Source of the DNA: Candidatus Nomurabacteria bacterium
GTDB taxonomy: Bacteria; Patescibacteriota; Saccharimonadia; Saccharimonadales; Saccharimonadaceae
Assembly: GCA_020631935.1 (NCBI GenBank)
Contig: JACKGP010000002.1
Location: 124,001 to 188,000 of the forward strand
Length of the DNA stretch: 64,000 nucleotides
Direction of reading: 5' to 3'
The notes beneath the pieces are model-generated. The model was not told the origin of the DNA, ran no database searches, and saw nothing but the letters and a program-made list of their open reading frames with translations. Positions 33,880 through 43,484 of the stretch are shown here, piece after piece. The position numbers and the translations under genes were made by a program. The number at the start of each line of letters is the position of its first letter. Position 1 is the first letter of the stretch.

Positions 33880-35145
33880 TTAAAATTTGAACCGGCTAAA
33901 CATTTTTTTGACTGAACTTGTCGCTCCCGCAAGCGAACTCTTGCCAGGAAGTGTCCCTTTTTTGGCGACATTTTTGTTTCGCTTACCAGTGTTAGCGCTG
34001 CCCAAGTCACCCTCGGCTTCGCCAAGCATCAAGCCCACTGCTGTAGCAAACTCTGGAGTACTAACTCCATCTGCGACACCGCCAAATCCAGAAGGCTTGC
34101 CTACTCTTGCAGCCAAACCTAGCTGCTCCTTCGCAAAATCAGCGATTCCGCGAATGTTGGCAGTGCCACCAGTCAAAACAACTCCACTAGGCAGTTGGCC
34201 AGATTTTCCCGCACGCTTTAGCTCCTTTTGCACCGATTCAAAAACCTCTTCTAACCTAGCCTCAACTATCTCATCAACATCACTTGAATCAAATGAGTGT
34301 GTCTGTTTGCCTATCTTTACAGATACGCCGCTAGAACCATCTCTGTTACCAAGTCGAGCGTGAGTTAACTTCACCTTCTCGGCTACTTCTGGATCAGTCT
34401 TTAATCCTATTGCTAAATCGTTTGTTATGTTGATGCCGCCAACCGGAATAACAGACACAAACTGAAGATCGCCCTCTTCAAATACCGCAACACTTGTTGT
34501 GGAACCACCTATATCTACCACGGCAACACCATTTTCTACCTGGGACTCATCTAATACCGATCTAGCCGCCGCCAATACCGCTGGAACAATCGTGTGTGCA
34601 TTTACCTTAGCCATATCGGCTGCTTTTTCTAGATTGTTTAGATGTGGCAGCAAGACACTAACCACGTTAGCCCTAACTTCTAGTCTAGTTCCAGTCATTC
34701 CTATGGGATCTTTTATGTTGTCTTGGCCATCTAGCCTATAGTCGTGCGGAACGACTTGTAGAACTTCGCGATTTGCTGGTATTTTTCCAACTGTTGCCAC
34801 CTCTTCCAGGCGTGCAATGTCCTCTACGTTCACCTCGTGATCCATCGCGCCCACGGCAATCATGCCATCAGCCTTTGTACTCAGAATGTGCTGACCATTG
34901 ATACTAACAGTTGCAGCATCCACCTGATACCCGCTAACTCTCTCTGCCTCGCCAAGCGCCTTATCTATAGCCGCCGACGGACCCTGTAGGTGACTGACTA
35001 CACCCTTTCGCATACCTGTATTTGGTGCGCTACCGACGCCAACAATGGTTGGCGTACCGCCACTATCATCCAGATGCCCTACCACACAGCGCACTGTCGT
35101 AGTACCGATATCTAGCCCAACGGCATATCTAGAATTTTCTTGCAT
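33880..35145 (-). CDS. ftsA: Cell division protein FtsA
   Basis: Actin-like membrane tether of FtsZ. 421 residues. The actin-fold motifs are GLDIGTTTVRCVVG, VAVVDIGGSTTSVAVF and VVLTGGTANIRGI. The C-terminal end SVKKMFSRFKF is an amphipathic membrane-targeting helix. The ATG lies exactly 6 nt after TATAAT (35157-35152) with TTTGTA 17 bp upstream, so the mRNA is predicted leaderless. ftsZ follows. Confidence 0.96.
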   Translation of the reverse strand: MQENSRYAVGLDIGTTTVRCVVGHLDDSGGTPTIVGVGSAPNTGMRKGVVSHLQGPSAAIDKALGEAERVSGYQVDAATVSINGQHILSTKADGMIAVGAMDHEVNVEDIARLEEVATVGKIPANREVLQVVPHDYRLDGQDNIKDPIGMTGTRLEVRANVVSVLLPHLNNLEKAADMAKVNAHTIVPAVLAAARSVLDESQVENGVAVVDIGGSTTSVAVFEEGDLQFVSVIPVGGINITNDLAIGLKTDPEVAEKVKLTHARLGNRDGSSGVSVKIGKQTHSFDSSDVDEIVEARLEEVFESVQKELKRAGKSGQLPSGVVLTGGTANIRGIADFAKEQLGLAARVGKPSGFGGVADGVSTPEFATAVGLMLGEAEGDLGSANTGKRNKNVAKKGTLPGKSSLAGATSSVKKMFSRFKF

Positions 35146-35151
35146 AAGCTT

Positions 35152-35180
35152 ATTATACTGCTTTGGCTTAAAACTACAAA
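35152..35180 (-). promoter_or_regulatory. ftsA promoter (leaderless)
   Basis: TTTGTA (35180-35175), 17 bp, TATAAT (35157-35152), then 6 nt and the ftsA ATG. Confidence 0.7.
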
Positions 35181-35209
35181 GTCCTATACTGTAGACGTTT
35201 GCACCTAGC

Positions 35210-35968
35210 CTAGACTTTAGTCAATATTTCGGCACCGTCATCGGTAATCAATACTGTGTGTTCAAAATGAGCCGCCAGACTGCCGTCTTTAGTGGAAATA
35301 GTCCAGCCATCTGGGTGGTCGTTATCGATTTTATAGCCACCAAGTGTTGCCATTGGCTCGATTGCAATGGTATCTCCAGCCCTTAAGACGCTACCAGATC
35401 CAGCCTTGCCCCAGTTAGGAACCTCTGGCGCCATGTGCATTTCATGACCAACACCATGACCAACCAGCTCGCGGATAATACCTAGCTTTGCATCGTTTAA
35501 AACCTTTTCTACAGCCGCAGAGATATCACCCGTTTTAGTGCCAGCACCTCTTATGGCATCGATACCTGCGTAAAGGCTGCGCTCTGTTGCGGCCAAAAGA
35601 TGCTTCGTAGCACCCTTTGGACTGTCGCCAACTACAATCGTAAAAGCACTATCGGTCTTCATCCCCTTGTAGGTAATAACTAAATCAAAACCAACCACAT
35701 CTCCGACCTCAAAAGGCTCGTCGGTCGGCACGCCGTGAACTATCTCGTCGTTTTTTGATATACAGATTACATTGGGAAATCCAACTTCGGCAGTTTTATA
35801 AGTAGCCTGTGCGCCACGAGCAGTAATTTCCTTTGCTACCCAGGCATCAACTTCAATACCGGTCATTCCAGGCTTAACATAGCCCTTCAAGTCACGCAGA
35901 ATACCGCCCAAAATCTTGCCACCTTCATGCATGGCATTGATCTGCTGATCGGTTTTCTTTGGCTGCAT
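35210..35968 (-). CDS. map: Methionine aminopeptidase, type I
   Basis: Removes the initiator Met. 252 residues. Metal ligands of the pita-bread fold are in GDVVGFDLVITYKGMKTDSA (the first Asp of the usual D...D pair, then a D further along), GHGVGHEMHMAPEVPN, and IAIEPMATLGG near the end. Start overlaps the adk stop (TAATG). Belongs to the rpsU-yqeY-adk-map operon. Confidence 0.95.
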   Translation of the reverse strand: MQPKKTDQQINAMHEGGKILGGILRDLKGYVKPGMTGIEVDAWVAKEITARGAQATYKTAEVGFPNVICISKNDEIVHGVPTDEPFEVGDVVGFDLVITYKGMKTDSAFTIVVGDSPKGATKHLLAATERSLYAGIDAIRGAGTKTGDISAAVEKVLNDAKLGIIRELVGHGVGHEMHMAPEVPNWGKAGSGSVLRAGDTIAIEPMATLGGYKIDNDHPDGWTISTKDGSLAAHFEHTVLITDDGAEILTKV

Positions 35969-36510
35969 TATTCGCCAACTACCTCTGTGTAGAGTCGGTC
36001 ATGAACCTCGCCTGCAGTTCCAGTGCCATCCAGGTGCGTAATCTTTACGCCGTCTTCTGCAAAGCTACCCAACACTGGATACATTTTTTGACGGTAAATA
36101 GTCATACGTCTAGCGATAGTTTCTGGGGTATCCTCCATACGACCACGTTTTTCAAGACGCTTCATTATCTCTGTCTCTGGAACCTCCAGAACTACTACGT
36201 GCTCTATTTTGTGGCCAGACTTCTCCATGTAATCTCCTAGCCATTCAGCCTGAGCTTTGGTACGCGGAAAACCGTCTACTATTATCTGCGGAAATTTCTT
36301 TGCCCTGGCGTCTTTTATCGCTGCATCAAACACCTCGTATGTCAGCTCATCACTAACTAATTCACCCGACTTCAAAACTTCTATAACCGCAGGATCGCTA
36401 CTCTCTCGAAGCATCTCGCCAGTTGATAGCCATTTCCAGCCCATGCGAACGGCCAACATTTGACCTTGCATACTTTTACCCGCACCTGTCGGACCAAATA
36501 ATAAAATCAT
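35968..36510 (-). CDS. adk: Adenylate kinase, short form
   Basis: Balances ATP, ADP and AMP. 180 residues. P-loop GPTGAGKSMQG (6-16), AMP-binding STGEMLR and IVDGFPRTKAQA, and LEKRGRMEDT with a short LID lacking a zinc site. GGGGG precedes the ATG. The usual map partner follows. Confidence 0.93.
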   Translation of the reverse strand: MILLFGPTGAGKSMQGQMLAVRMGWKWLSTGEMLRESSDPAVIEVLKSGELVSDELTYEVFDAAIKDARAKKFPQIIVDGFPRTKAQAEWLGDYMEKSGHKIEHVVVLEVPETEIMKRLEKRGRMEDTPETIARRMTIYRQKMYPVLGSFAEDGVKITHLDGTGTAGEVHDRLYTEVVGE

Positions 36511-36526
36511 TTTACCCCCGTGTAAT

Positions 36527-36982
36527 CTATTGTAATTTTTCTTTAACGATTCGCGCTACCATAGCGCCATCGGCACTGTTTCCTGCCTTAGACTTTACAG
36601 AACCAATCACCTGTCCCATTTGCTTCACTGTAACATCACTGCCCATGCTAGCGATTACTTCATCGACCAAGCTAGCGACTTCGTCTTCGCTCATCATCTT
36701 TGGCAAATATTTTTCAAGTACGCTAATTTCTTTCTGCTCAGATTCGGCAAGTTCAGGGCGATTATTTTGCTCATAAAGAGCAATTGACTCTCGGCGCTTC
36801 TTTACCTCGCGGGCAATAATCTTTTCAATCTCATCTTCACCAAGCCCCTCGTCACGCTTGTTGGTGGCAACCTCCTCGTTCAGAATAGCTGCTTTTAGGT
36901 TTCGCAATACATCTCCATCAAAACGATTGCCGCTAAGAAGGGCGGCTTTTATATCGTTTTGAATCTGCTCTTTCAGAGGCAT
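36527..36982 (-). CDS. yqeY: GatB/YqeY domain protein
   Basis: 151 residues: MPLKEQIQNDIKAALLSGNRFDGDVLRNLKAAI, AREVKKRRESIALYEQNNRPELAESEQKEI, and KQMGQVIGSVKSKAGNSADGAMVARIVKEKL match the YqeY family, which is related to the tRNA-binding tail of GatB. Exact role unsettled. It follows rpsU directly, a pairing seen in many bacteria. Confidence 0.92.
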   Translation of the reverse strand: MPLKEQIQNDIKAALLSGNRFDGDVLRNLKAAILNEEVATNKRDEGLGEDEIEKIIAREVKKRRESIALYEQNNRPELAESEQKEISVLEKYLPKMMSEDEVASLVDEVIASMGSDVTVKQMGQVIGSVKSKAGNSADGAMVARIVKEKLQ

Positions 36983-37198
36983 TTAGCGAATCCCGAGGCG
37001 CATTTTTGCTGACTTCTCAGCTCGGCGCTCACGACGGATAATCGCCTTGCTCCGACGCTCACTCTTGCTAATTGGCTTATTGAAACGCTGACTAGCTTTA
37101 GCCACACTCAATACACCGCTTTGTAGCATTTTGCGATTGAAGCGACGAATAATATTCTCGTTCGCCTCTCGTTCATCTTTTCTTGTAACTTGTACCAT
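36983..37198 (-). CDS. rpsU: 30S ribosomal protein S21
   Basis: 71 residues, basic: MVQVTRKDEREANENIIRRFNRKMLQSGVLSVAKASQRFNKPISKSERRSKAI matches bS21. First gene of rpsU-yqeY-adk-map. A TTGCAC-17-TACAAT promoter gives a leader of only about 4 nt. Confidence 0.93.
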   Translation of the reverse strand: MVQVTRKDEREANENIIRRFNRKMLQSGVLSVAKASQRFNKPISKSERRSKAIIRRERRAEKSAKMRLGIR

Positions 37199-37208
37199 AT
37201 AGTTAGGT

Positions 37209-37237
37209 ATTGTAACAGATGGAAAGCCTCAGTGCAA
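37209..37237 (-). promoter_or_regulatory. rpsU operon promoter
   Basis: TTGCAC (37237-37232), 17 bp, TACAAT (37214-37209); 10 nt to the ATG at 37198. Confidence 0.75.
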
Positions 37238-37241
37238 CAGG

Positions 37242-38951
37242 TTAGTCGCTGGCAGGTAGCACGCGCACGTGCAGCAGCCTACCCTCAACACTCCTTCGAC
37301 CTTGCCACTCGTTTAAATCGGGTTGGTACCATACATTGACGCGTTCGTTAACTTCTACGAAAAACTCATCTGGGGCGTTAAATGCCAAAAATTGCATTGC
37401 CAGACCAGAGTCCGCGCGCAAGTCTAACTTGATGTGCTGACCATCGCTACCCATTCGGCGAACGTGAGCAACCTCTAGATTACTAGACATTATTATTGGC
37501 TGCGCATTTCCGTTTCCAAACGGCTCTAAGCGTGCTATTTGTTCGATTAAATCTTCTGTAACGTCTTCAATGCCAGCCGAAGCGTCCTCGATGGGAAGAA
37601 GTTTTTTTTGCTGATCTGCCAAGCTAAGACTCTGCTCCCTATAAAACTGGTTTACTCGCTCCCTAAAAGCATCTATATTTTTAGTCTCCATAGTTACGCC
37701 AGCTGCAAGCTTATGGCCGCCGCCTTTTATAATCACATCTTCGCTAGCTCGAATAGCATCGGCTGCCGAAAAGTCGCCGTAGCTCCGCGCGCTACCCTTG
37801 CTCTCTTCGCCCATCTCCTGCAATACAAAAGTCGGCTTGTTAAACTTTTCTAGCAATTTCGCCGCTACAATTCCAATTATTCCATGATTCCAATCGGGGT
37901 CGCTCACTACTAACACACTGTCTTTCTCATATTTTTCAGCCTGTTTTAGTGCTTCTTTGTAAATCTTGTCTTGATCGGCGCGTCTTTTGGTGTTCATTTC
38001 ATCGAGTAAGGTAGCTTTTTCATAGGCCACTTCGCTGTCTTTTGCAATCAACATATCTAGTGCAATCTGAGCAGTCTCCAGTCGACCAGCCGCATTCATC
38101 CGCGGACCGAGCGCAAAGCCTAGGCTGCGCGCATTTACACTCTCTGGTTCCACGCGCGATACCGCCATCAGCGCCCTTAGCCCCGGGCGACGAGTCCTCG
38201 CCAAAACCTTCAGGCCCCAGTATACGTTTGTTCGATTTTCATCGATTAGTGTCACCACATCACAGACTGTACCAAGCGCTACCAAGTCTAGTAGCCACTT
38301 TTCCTGCCCGTCTGTCAATCCATCTAGTCGTGTTTGTAAAGCCTGAACCAGCTTAAACGCTACTCCGCAGCCAGCTAAATCTAAAAATGGATATATTTTC
38401 TTCACCCCGCGATACTCGCTCTTTACAACATACCCCTCGTAAGCCTCAGGAAAATCCATCAAGAGTCGCTTCGGATTAATCACCGCTATTGCTGGTGGCT
38501 GCACCTTTAATACGTTGTGGTGGTCGGTTACAATCACATCGACATTCAACGAATTAGCCAGCTCTATTTCAGCCGTACTCAAACTACCGCAGTCTACCGT
38601 CAGTACCAAATCTGCTCCATTTTCGGCGATTTGTTTTATAGCATCTTTGGTCAACCCGTAACCTTCCTTGAATCGATTTGGCATATAGGCTGTTATATTC
38701 TTAAAACCAAAGCTAGAAAAAGCGTCTAGCAAAATAGCCGTAGCCGTCAATCCGTCAATGTCATAGTCTCCATAAATTACGATTTTATCTTGCTTTTCGA
38801 GCGCCTCGACTAATCGATTTACTGCCTTTTCCATATCTGGCAATAGGAACGGATCGTGTTTATTTAAATCATAATCAGGCGACAAAAAGGCCGCTCGTGT
38901 AACTTGGTCGTCAAGACCACGGGCGGCCAAAATTCTGTCAAATAAAGTCAT
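37242..38951 (-). CDS. recJ: Single-strand DNA exonuclease RecJ
   Basis: 5'-3' exonuclease of the DHH family, 569 residues. Motifs: YGDYDIDGLTA (motif I), VLTVDCGS, VTDHHN (DHH), the DHHA1 domain with IIKGGGHKLAAGVTM, and a C-terminal OB region (EPFGNGNAQPI). The start overlaps the stop of the upstream winged-helix gene. A possible partner of the RecF pathway protein elsewhere in the window. Confidence 0.94.
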   Translation of the reverse strand: MTLFDRILAARGLDDQVTRAAFLSPDYDLNKHDPFLLPDMEKAVNRLVEALEKQDKIVIYGDYDIDGLTATAILLDAFSSFGFKNITAYMPNRFKEGYGLTKDAIKQIAENGADLVLTVDCGSLSTAEIELANSLNVDVIVTDHHNVLKVQPPAIAVINPKRLLMDFPEAYEGYVVKSEYRGVKKIYPFLDLAGCGVAFKLVQALQTRLDGLTDGQEKWLLDLVALGTVCDVVTLIDENRTNVYWGLKVLARTRRPGLRALMAVSRVEPESVNARSLGFALGPRMNAAGRLETAQIALDMLIAKDSEVAYEKATLLDEMNTKRRADQDKIYKEALKQAEKYEKDSVLVVSDPDWNHGIIGIVAAKLLEKFNKPTFVLQEMGEESKGSARSYGDFSAADAIRASEDVIIKGGGHKLAAGVTMETKNIDAFRERVNQFYREQSLSLADQQKKLLPIEDASAGIEDVTEDLIEQIARLEPFGNGNAQPIIMSSNLEVAHVRRMGSDGQHIKLDLRADSGLAMQFLAFNAPDEFFVEVNERVNVWYQPDLNEWQGRRSVEGRLLHVRVLPASD

Positions 38952-39259
38952 TAAATGTGCTTGACGTCAGCGGTTCGCTTAACTCGAGAACTTTGATGCT
39001 GCTGGCTCTTTATGACAATACTTTGGAGTTCTTTAAAGATTGGGAACTGTCGATTTGTGGAGTATATTTTTGTATTTCCCTGTTTTTCGCTATTTAAAAA
39101 GCCAACTTTCTCAAGCTTTTTTAGCTCACGCTGAATATTACCCGGATCTTCCTTTATAAGTTTAGCGAGTCCGCGCACATGCGTACGAAATTCTGGATAT
39201 TTTGCATAGACAACTACTATTTTTCGCCGCACTCGTGATGTGATAAAAACGTCTAACAT
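38951..39259 (-). CDS. Winged-helix DNA-binding protein
   Basis: 102 residues from MLDVFITSRVRRKIV. ArsR-like winged helix: LAKLIKEDPGNIQRELKKLEKVGFLNSEKQGNTKIYSTNRQFPIFKEL, with recognition helix and wing visible. A basic tail follows. AAGGAG is 3 nt before this ATG; a GTG at 39283 is an alternative start. Couples to recJ by overlap, so it may regulate this unit, which is inference. Promoter TTGTAT-18-TACGAT upstream. Confidence 0.75.
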   Translation of the reverse strand: MLDVFITSRVRRKIVVVYAKYPEFRTHVRGLAKLIKEDPGNIQRELKKLEKVGFLNSEKQGNTKIYSTNRQFPIFKELQSIVIKSQQHQSSRVKRTADVKHI

Positions 39260-39341
39260 ATACTCCTTTTGTCCCCGAATCACCCTTTTCTTCTATCTAT
39301 CGTAGCACAATCTTACAACACTATACAAGGTTTTGTTGACG

Positions 39342-39998
39342 CTATCGCCAGTTCAAAATAATCTGGTTAATTTTAGCAATTGTATCCTCTCGCGATGGGA
39401 TATTATTATCATCAAAATAGTGATTTGTATCTAGAAAATTTTCTTTTACGTCTAGTATATGAACCTCGTCTACCAACACATGAAGCCTGTCTACAGCCTG
39501 TACTGACGCTACGGGTGTAGCAGCTACGACTCGGTTTGTACGAATTGGCTTCAAGAAATCTAGCGCTACGTCAACCTCAGAGCCACCTGTAAATGCGTCG
39601 GCAACCAATATAACTGTTCGATCCCTGAGTAAATCCCTGTCGATGACGCCACCGTCACCAATTAATCGATTGATTTTTTGAAACTTCTCACGCTTTTGCT
39701 CACCTAGGTAGCCGTGAAATTCACTCGTAAAACCCGCGATTTCACCGTCTGAAAAGCTACTGTTGTAGGTAAAATCTCCACTCTGACTAATACCGCCAAA
39801 GCTAAGACCCTCACCCGGGACTTCAATATCTTCTATCAAGAGCAATGTCAGCACACAGTGTAGATATGATGCGATTTGCTCACCCACCAGAACCGCTCCA
39901 TCTGATAGTGCAACAACAGCACAGTCTTCATAACGATACTTTTCAACAAGCTTCTCTGCTAAGAGTACACCTGCCTGCCCACGCGATTCAAAATACAT
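39342..39998 (-). CDS. Phosphoribosyltransferase-like protein
   Basis: 218 residues. The type I PRTase core is recognisable: AVVALSDGAVLVGEQIASYL near the N terminus and VILVADAFTGGSEVDVALDFL, where the usual DD..TG PRPP loop reads AD.FTGG. The altered loop makes normal PRPP binding uncertain. Possible relatives are the dienelactone-type/PRTase proteins of unknown role. The ATG lies 7 nt after TATAAT, so near-leaderless. Divergent from priA. Confidence 0.65.
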   Translation of the reverse strand: MYFESRGQAGVLLAEKLVEKYRYEDCAVVALSDGAVLVGEQIASYLHCVLTLLLIEDIEVPGEGLSFGGISQSGDFTYNSSFSDGEIAGFTSEFHGYLGEQKREKFQKINRLIGDGGVIDRDLLRDRTVILVADAFTGGSEVDVALDFLKPIRTNRVVAATPVASVQAVDRLHVLVDEVHILDVKENFLDTNHYFDDNNIPSREDTIAKINQIILNWR

Positions 39999-40005
39999 AC
40001 TACTG

Positions 40006-40031
40006 ATTATACTACGCTAACTTAGTATAAT
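40006..40031. promoter_or_regulatory. Divergent -10 elements for the PRTase gene (-) and priA (+)
   Basis: Minus TATAAT (40011-40006), 7 nt to ATG 39998. Plus TATAAT (40026-40031), 6 nt to the priA ATG 40038. The -35 of each overlaps the -10 region of the other. Confidence 0.65.
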
Positions 40032-40037
40032 GTAGCT

Positions 40038-41978
40038 ATGTACTACTACGAGGTTGCACCGAATCAAATCGTCCGATCTGGGGTGGACTTCCTTACTTAC
40101 AGCTCAGACACAGAGCTAGCGGTTGGCCACATAGTGAAGATACCTGTAGGTAAAAAAGAGATGATTGGCGTAATCACAAAACAAGTCTCGAGGCCAAAAT
40201 ACGAAACAAAGCCCGTACTGGCAGTCGTAGTAAAGAACCCTATGCCTGAACCACTAATTGAAACTGTTTTATGGATGAGTCGCTATTACGCAAGCCCCCT
40301 AGCAACCTCTCTCCAGACCGTATTACCGCGCGGAGTTTCCAAACAAAGGCGTAAAAAGCCTACGGTCACATCTGTTCAGTCTAGAAAACGAACACATTTT
40401 GTACTCAATAGACATCAGTCCTCTGCGGTTGATAAGTTCATGAAGATGAAGGCGAGCACGGCGCTGCTGCACGGTATAACTGGAAGCGGCAAGACAGCCG
40501 TATATATTGAACTAGCAAAACACACACTAGCAGCAGGTAAATCGGTTGTCGTGTTAGTTCCCGAAATTGCACTTACCTCTCAGCTGGTTAGTGAATTCTC
40601 TAATCATTTTCCGAACATACTACTAACCCACTCAAAGCAAACAGAGGCCGAGCGACACTTGGTATGGAACGAGGCGATAGACAGTCCAGAGCCTCGAATA
40701 GTTGTAGGTCCACGCTCTGCGCTATTTACGCCACTAAAATCTATCGGCCTAGTAGTCATTGACGAATGTCACGAGCCAAGCTTCAAACAGGAGCAATCGC
40801 CACGCTACTCTGCCCTACGAGTAGCTACGATTCTAGTGAGGAACCATGGAGCGAAGGCCATATTCGGCAGCGCTACACCTTCAGTGGCAGACTATTACCT
40901 AGCCGATTCCACGAACAGTCCAATTCTATCACTGCCAGAACTGGCTAGACCTAATGCCACAAAAGCATCGGTAGAGATTGTCGACATGACTAACCGCAAA
41001 AACTTTACCAAGCACCATTTTCTATCAGATAAGCTAATCAATGATATCGAAAAGACATTGTCTAAAAATAAACAGGTCTTAATATTCCATAACCGCAGAG
41101 GCACCGCACCGACTACGCTGTGCGAGAGTTGCGGCTGGAGCGCCGGATGTCCACTATGTTTCGTTCCCCTAACTCTTCATGCAGATCATCACACTTTACG
41201 CTGCCACATATGCAACTACGCAACTCGTGTGCCAACCCACTGCCCCGAATGCAAAGAAGCCGACATCATCCATAAGGGTATTGGCACAAAGTTAATTGAG
41301 TCTGAATTACGAAAAATATTCCCTAATACGAACATCTCTCGCTTTGACGGAGACACCAGTGATACAGATACGGTCGACAAACGCTACTCGGAAATCTACG
41401 ATGGATCAATTCAAATAATAATCGGCACACAGGTGATAGCCAAGGGCTTAGACTTACCCCATCTACAGACCGTTGGCATAGTTCAAGCCGATGCCGGACT
41501 AAGTCTACCTGACTACCAGTCGTCCGAACGCACCTTTCAGCTGCTAAGTCAGGCAATTGGTAGGGTCGGAAGGTCAAGCCACAAAACCAAGGTTATCGCC
41601 CAAAGCTACCAGCCCAATCATCCATCGATACTAGATGGAATTAATCAGAATTATCAAGATTTTTACTCTCGGACAGTTGAGCAAAGGCGCCGTACAAACT
41701 TCCCTCCTTTCTGTTTCCTACTCAAGCTAACCTGTACCTACAAAACCGAAAAAACTGCCATCAAGAACTCGCAGGAAGTTGCCAAGCTTCTCAAGTCTAT
41801 AGCTCCCAAATCAGTCGAAGTCCTAGGCCCTGCACCCGCATTTTACGAAAGACGAGGCGATACCTATAGATGGCAGATAGTATTGAAGTCGTCGACCCGC
41901 TCCAGTTTAGTAGATATATTAGATTCCGTCCCAAAGCAGAACTGGCAGTCTGAGTTAGACCCAATCTCTTTACTGTAG
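40038..41978 (+). CDS. priA: Primosomal helicase PriA
   Basis: Restarts stalled forks. 646 residues, a little shorter than E. coli PriA. Walker A GITGSGKTAVY, the DEAH-like box VVIDECHE, and helicase motif III FGSATPS. The zinc cysteines lie in CESCGWSAGCPLC ... CHICNYATRVPTHCPEC. C-terminal motifs include IGTQVIAKGLDLP and SQAIGRVGRS. The ATG coincides with the predicted transcription start. Confidence 0.95.
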   Translation: MYYYEVAPNQIVRSGVDFLTYSSDTELAVGHIVKIPVGKKEMIGVITKQVSRPKYETKPVLAVVVKNPMPEPLIETVLWMSRYYASPLATSLQTVLPRGVSKQRRKKPTVTSVQSRKRTHFVLNRHQSSAVDKFMKMKASTALLHGITGSGKTAVYIELAKHTLAAGKSVVVLVPEIALTSQLVSEFSNHFPNILLTHSKQTEAERHLVWNEAIDSPEPRIVVGPRSALFTPLKSIGLVVIDECHEPSFKQEQSPRYSALRVATILVRNHGAKAIFGSATPSVADYYLADSTNSPILSLPELARPNATKASVEIVDMTNRKNFTKHHFLSDKLINDIEKTLSKNKQVLIFHNRRGTAPTTLCESCGWSAGCPLCFVPLTLHADHHTLRCHICNYATRVPTHCPECKEADIIHKGIGTKLIESELRKIFPNTNISRFDGDTSDTDTVDKRYSEIYDGSIQIIIGTQVIAKGLDLPHLQTVGIVQADAGLSLPDYQSSERTFQLLSQAIGRVGRSSHKTKVIAQSYQPNHPSILDGINQNYQDFYSRTVEQRRRTNFPPFCFLLKLTCTYKTEKTAIKNSQEVAKLLKSIAPKSVEVLGPAPAFYERRGDTYRWQIVLKSSTRSSLVDILDSVPKQNWQSELDPISLL

Positions 41979-42012
41979 GCCCTCCCTTTGCGCAGACTGT
42001 CGTGATATCTGG

Positions 42013-42018
42013 TATACT
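42013..42018 (+). promoter_or_regulatory. -10 element of the def-fmt operon
   Basis: TATACT, 8 nt before the def GTG; TTGCGC lies 19 bp upstream. The leader is about 2 nt. Confidence 0.55.
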
Positions 42019-42026
42019 ATCCAGTA

Positions 42027-42614
42027 GTGAAAAAGGAAGATATTATTACCCTGCCGCATCCACACTTGCGGCAGAAGTCAGCTAAAGTCCATGTTGTCAC
42101 AGACGATACAAGAAGTCTTGTAAATGAGATGACTAGTGCTGCCCTAGACTGGGAAGATAGTCGCCCACATGAAATCAGCGCAGCGTTGGCCGCTGTTCAG
42201 ATTGATCGACTTGATCGAGTTGTTATTATTCGTAGCGAGTTTGACGATAAGACTAATCGTGAATTTACAGCACTGATAAATCCAGAGGTAGTGAAATACG
42301 AAGGTGAACCCGTCGCAGACTTCGAAGGATGCCTTAGCGTAAAAAATGTTTACGGAAAGGTACCTCGCCACACAAAGATTCGCGTAAAAGCCCTAGATAT
42401 CGACGGCAACGAGGTGCGTTTTAAGGCCGAAGGCTTCTTGGCGCGAGTCATTCAGCACGAAATTGATCATACAAACGGCATCGTATTTATAGACCACATC
42501 CGTGATCAAGAAGACGCATTTTACACGCTAGACGAAGCTGGCGAATTGCAGCCCATCGACTACGAGGCTCACATAAAAAACAATCATGAGCTTTGGGATG
42601 ACCAAGAAGACTGA
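42027..42614 (+). CDS. def: Peptide deformylase
   Basis: Removes the N-formyl group. 195 residues. Metal site QHEIDHTNG (HExxH) and EGCLSV are clear; the first motif is degenerate (SAALAAVQI instead of GxGxAAxQ). GTG start near the predicted transcription start. The last residues overlap fmt. Ends in TGA, which shows that UGA is a stop here. One of the few genes whose stop is TGA. Confidence 0.93.
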   Translation: MKKEDIITLPHPHLRQKSAKVHVVTDDTRSLVNEMTSAALDWEDSRPHEISAALAAVQIDRLDRVVIIRSEFDDKTNREFTALINPEVVKYEGEPVADFEGCLSVKNVYGKVPRHTKIRVKALDIDGNEVRFKAEGFLARVIQHEIDHTNGIVFIDHIRDQEDAFYTLDEAGELQPIDYEAHIKNNHELWDDQED

Positions 42615-43479
42615 GTCGGCTGTATTTTTTGGAACTGGCCCAGTTGCCGCAAAGTGCCTAGAGCTGCTAATCGAGCATACCGACATAGAAGCAGTCGTAA
42701 CAAAGCCCAAGCCATCTCACCATCGGGGCGAAACCCCTGTTGCCGACATAGCCGAAAAGCATAATCTACGCATACTTACATCTGGATCAAAGCTAGAACT
42801 TGAAAGCGTAATTAAAGAATCTTCTCTAAAAAGTCGCTACGGAATACTGATAGACTTTGGGATAATAGTCACCCGAAAAACAATCGACTCCTTTCCACTA
42901 GGCATCGTAAATAGCCACTTCTCGCTCCTACCAAAACTTAGGGGCGCAGACCCGATTACTTGGTCGATCGCGAATGGCGACGAAAAGACAGGAGTAAGCC
43001 TGATGATGATCGACGAGGGGATGGATACCGGAAAGCTTTTAACTCAAAAAACCCTCCCTTTATCTGAAAAGGAAAATACTCCCAGCCTTACAAATAAGCT
43101 AATTGCCTTAAGCGATGAACTAATAAGGCAGTATGTGCCCAAATACTTGTCTGGGGAATTAAAGCCAAAGAATCAGCCCCACCCCGACCGAGCAACCTAT
43201 TCTAGAAAACTCACAAAAGCAGACGGCTTAATCGACTGGAACGAGCCAGCAAAAACTATTGAGCAAAAAATTCGCGCTTTCTTAGACTGGCCACAAAGCA
43301 GAGCTAAACTAGGAAGTGTCGATGTAATCATAACCAGTGGCCATGTATCGAGTAACGAAACTGAGCTTTCAGTAAAATGTGGCGATGGTAGCTATCTAGC
43401 AATCGACAACCTAAAGCCAATCGGCAAAAAAGAAATGCCCGCAAAGGCATTTCTAGCTGGATACAAGAATCGTATATAA
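42598..43479 (+). CDS. fmt: Methionyl-tRNA formyltransferase
   Basis: Formylates initiator Met-tRNA. 293 residues. VFFGTGP at the N terminus, SHFSLLPKLRGADPITWSI (with the usual SLLPxxRG), and MIDEGMDTG are characteristic. The ATG at 42598 is chosen; one four codons earlier (42586) is equally possible. It overlaps def by 17 bp or more, the usual def-fmt pair. The C-terminal domain is slightly reduced. Converges with a DUF5663-like gene. Confidence 0.94.
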   Translation: MTKKTESAVFFGTGPVAAKCLELLIEHTDIEAVVTKPKPSHHRGETPVADIAEKHNLRILTSGSKLELESVIKESSLKSRYGILIDFGIIVTRKTIDSFPLGIVNSHFSLLPKLRGADPITWSIANGDEKTGVSLMMIDEGMDTGKLLTQKTLPLSEKENTPSLTNKLIALSDELIRQYVPKYLSGELKPKNQPHPDRATYSRKLTKADGLIDWNEPAKTIEQKIRAFLDWPQSRAKLGSVDVIITSGHVSSNETELSVKCGDGSYLAIDNLKPIGKKEMPAKAFLAGYKNRI

Positions 43480-43484
43480 CGATA

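Noticed and set aside
42612..42614. UGA recoding as in Gracilibacteria or Absconditabacteria
   Set aside because: TGA ends def, the two G+C-rich genes and the 59-residue frame; no in-frame TGA was seen inside conserved proteins.
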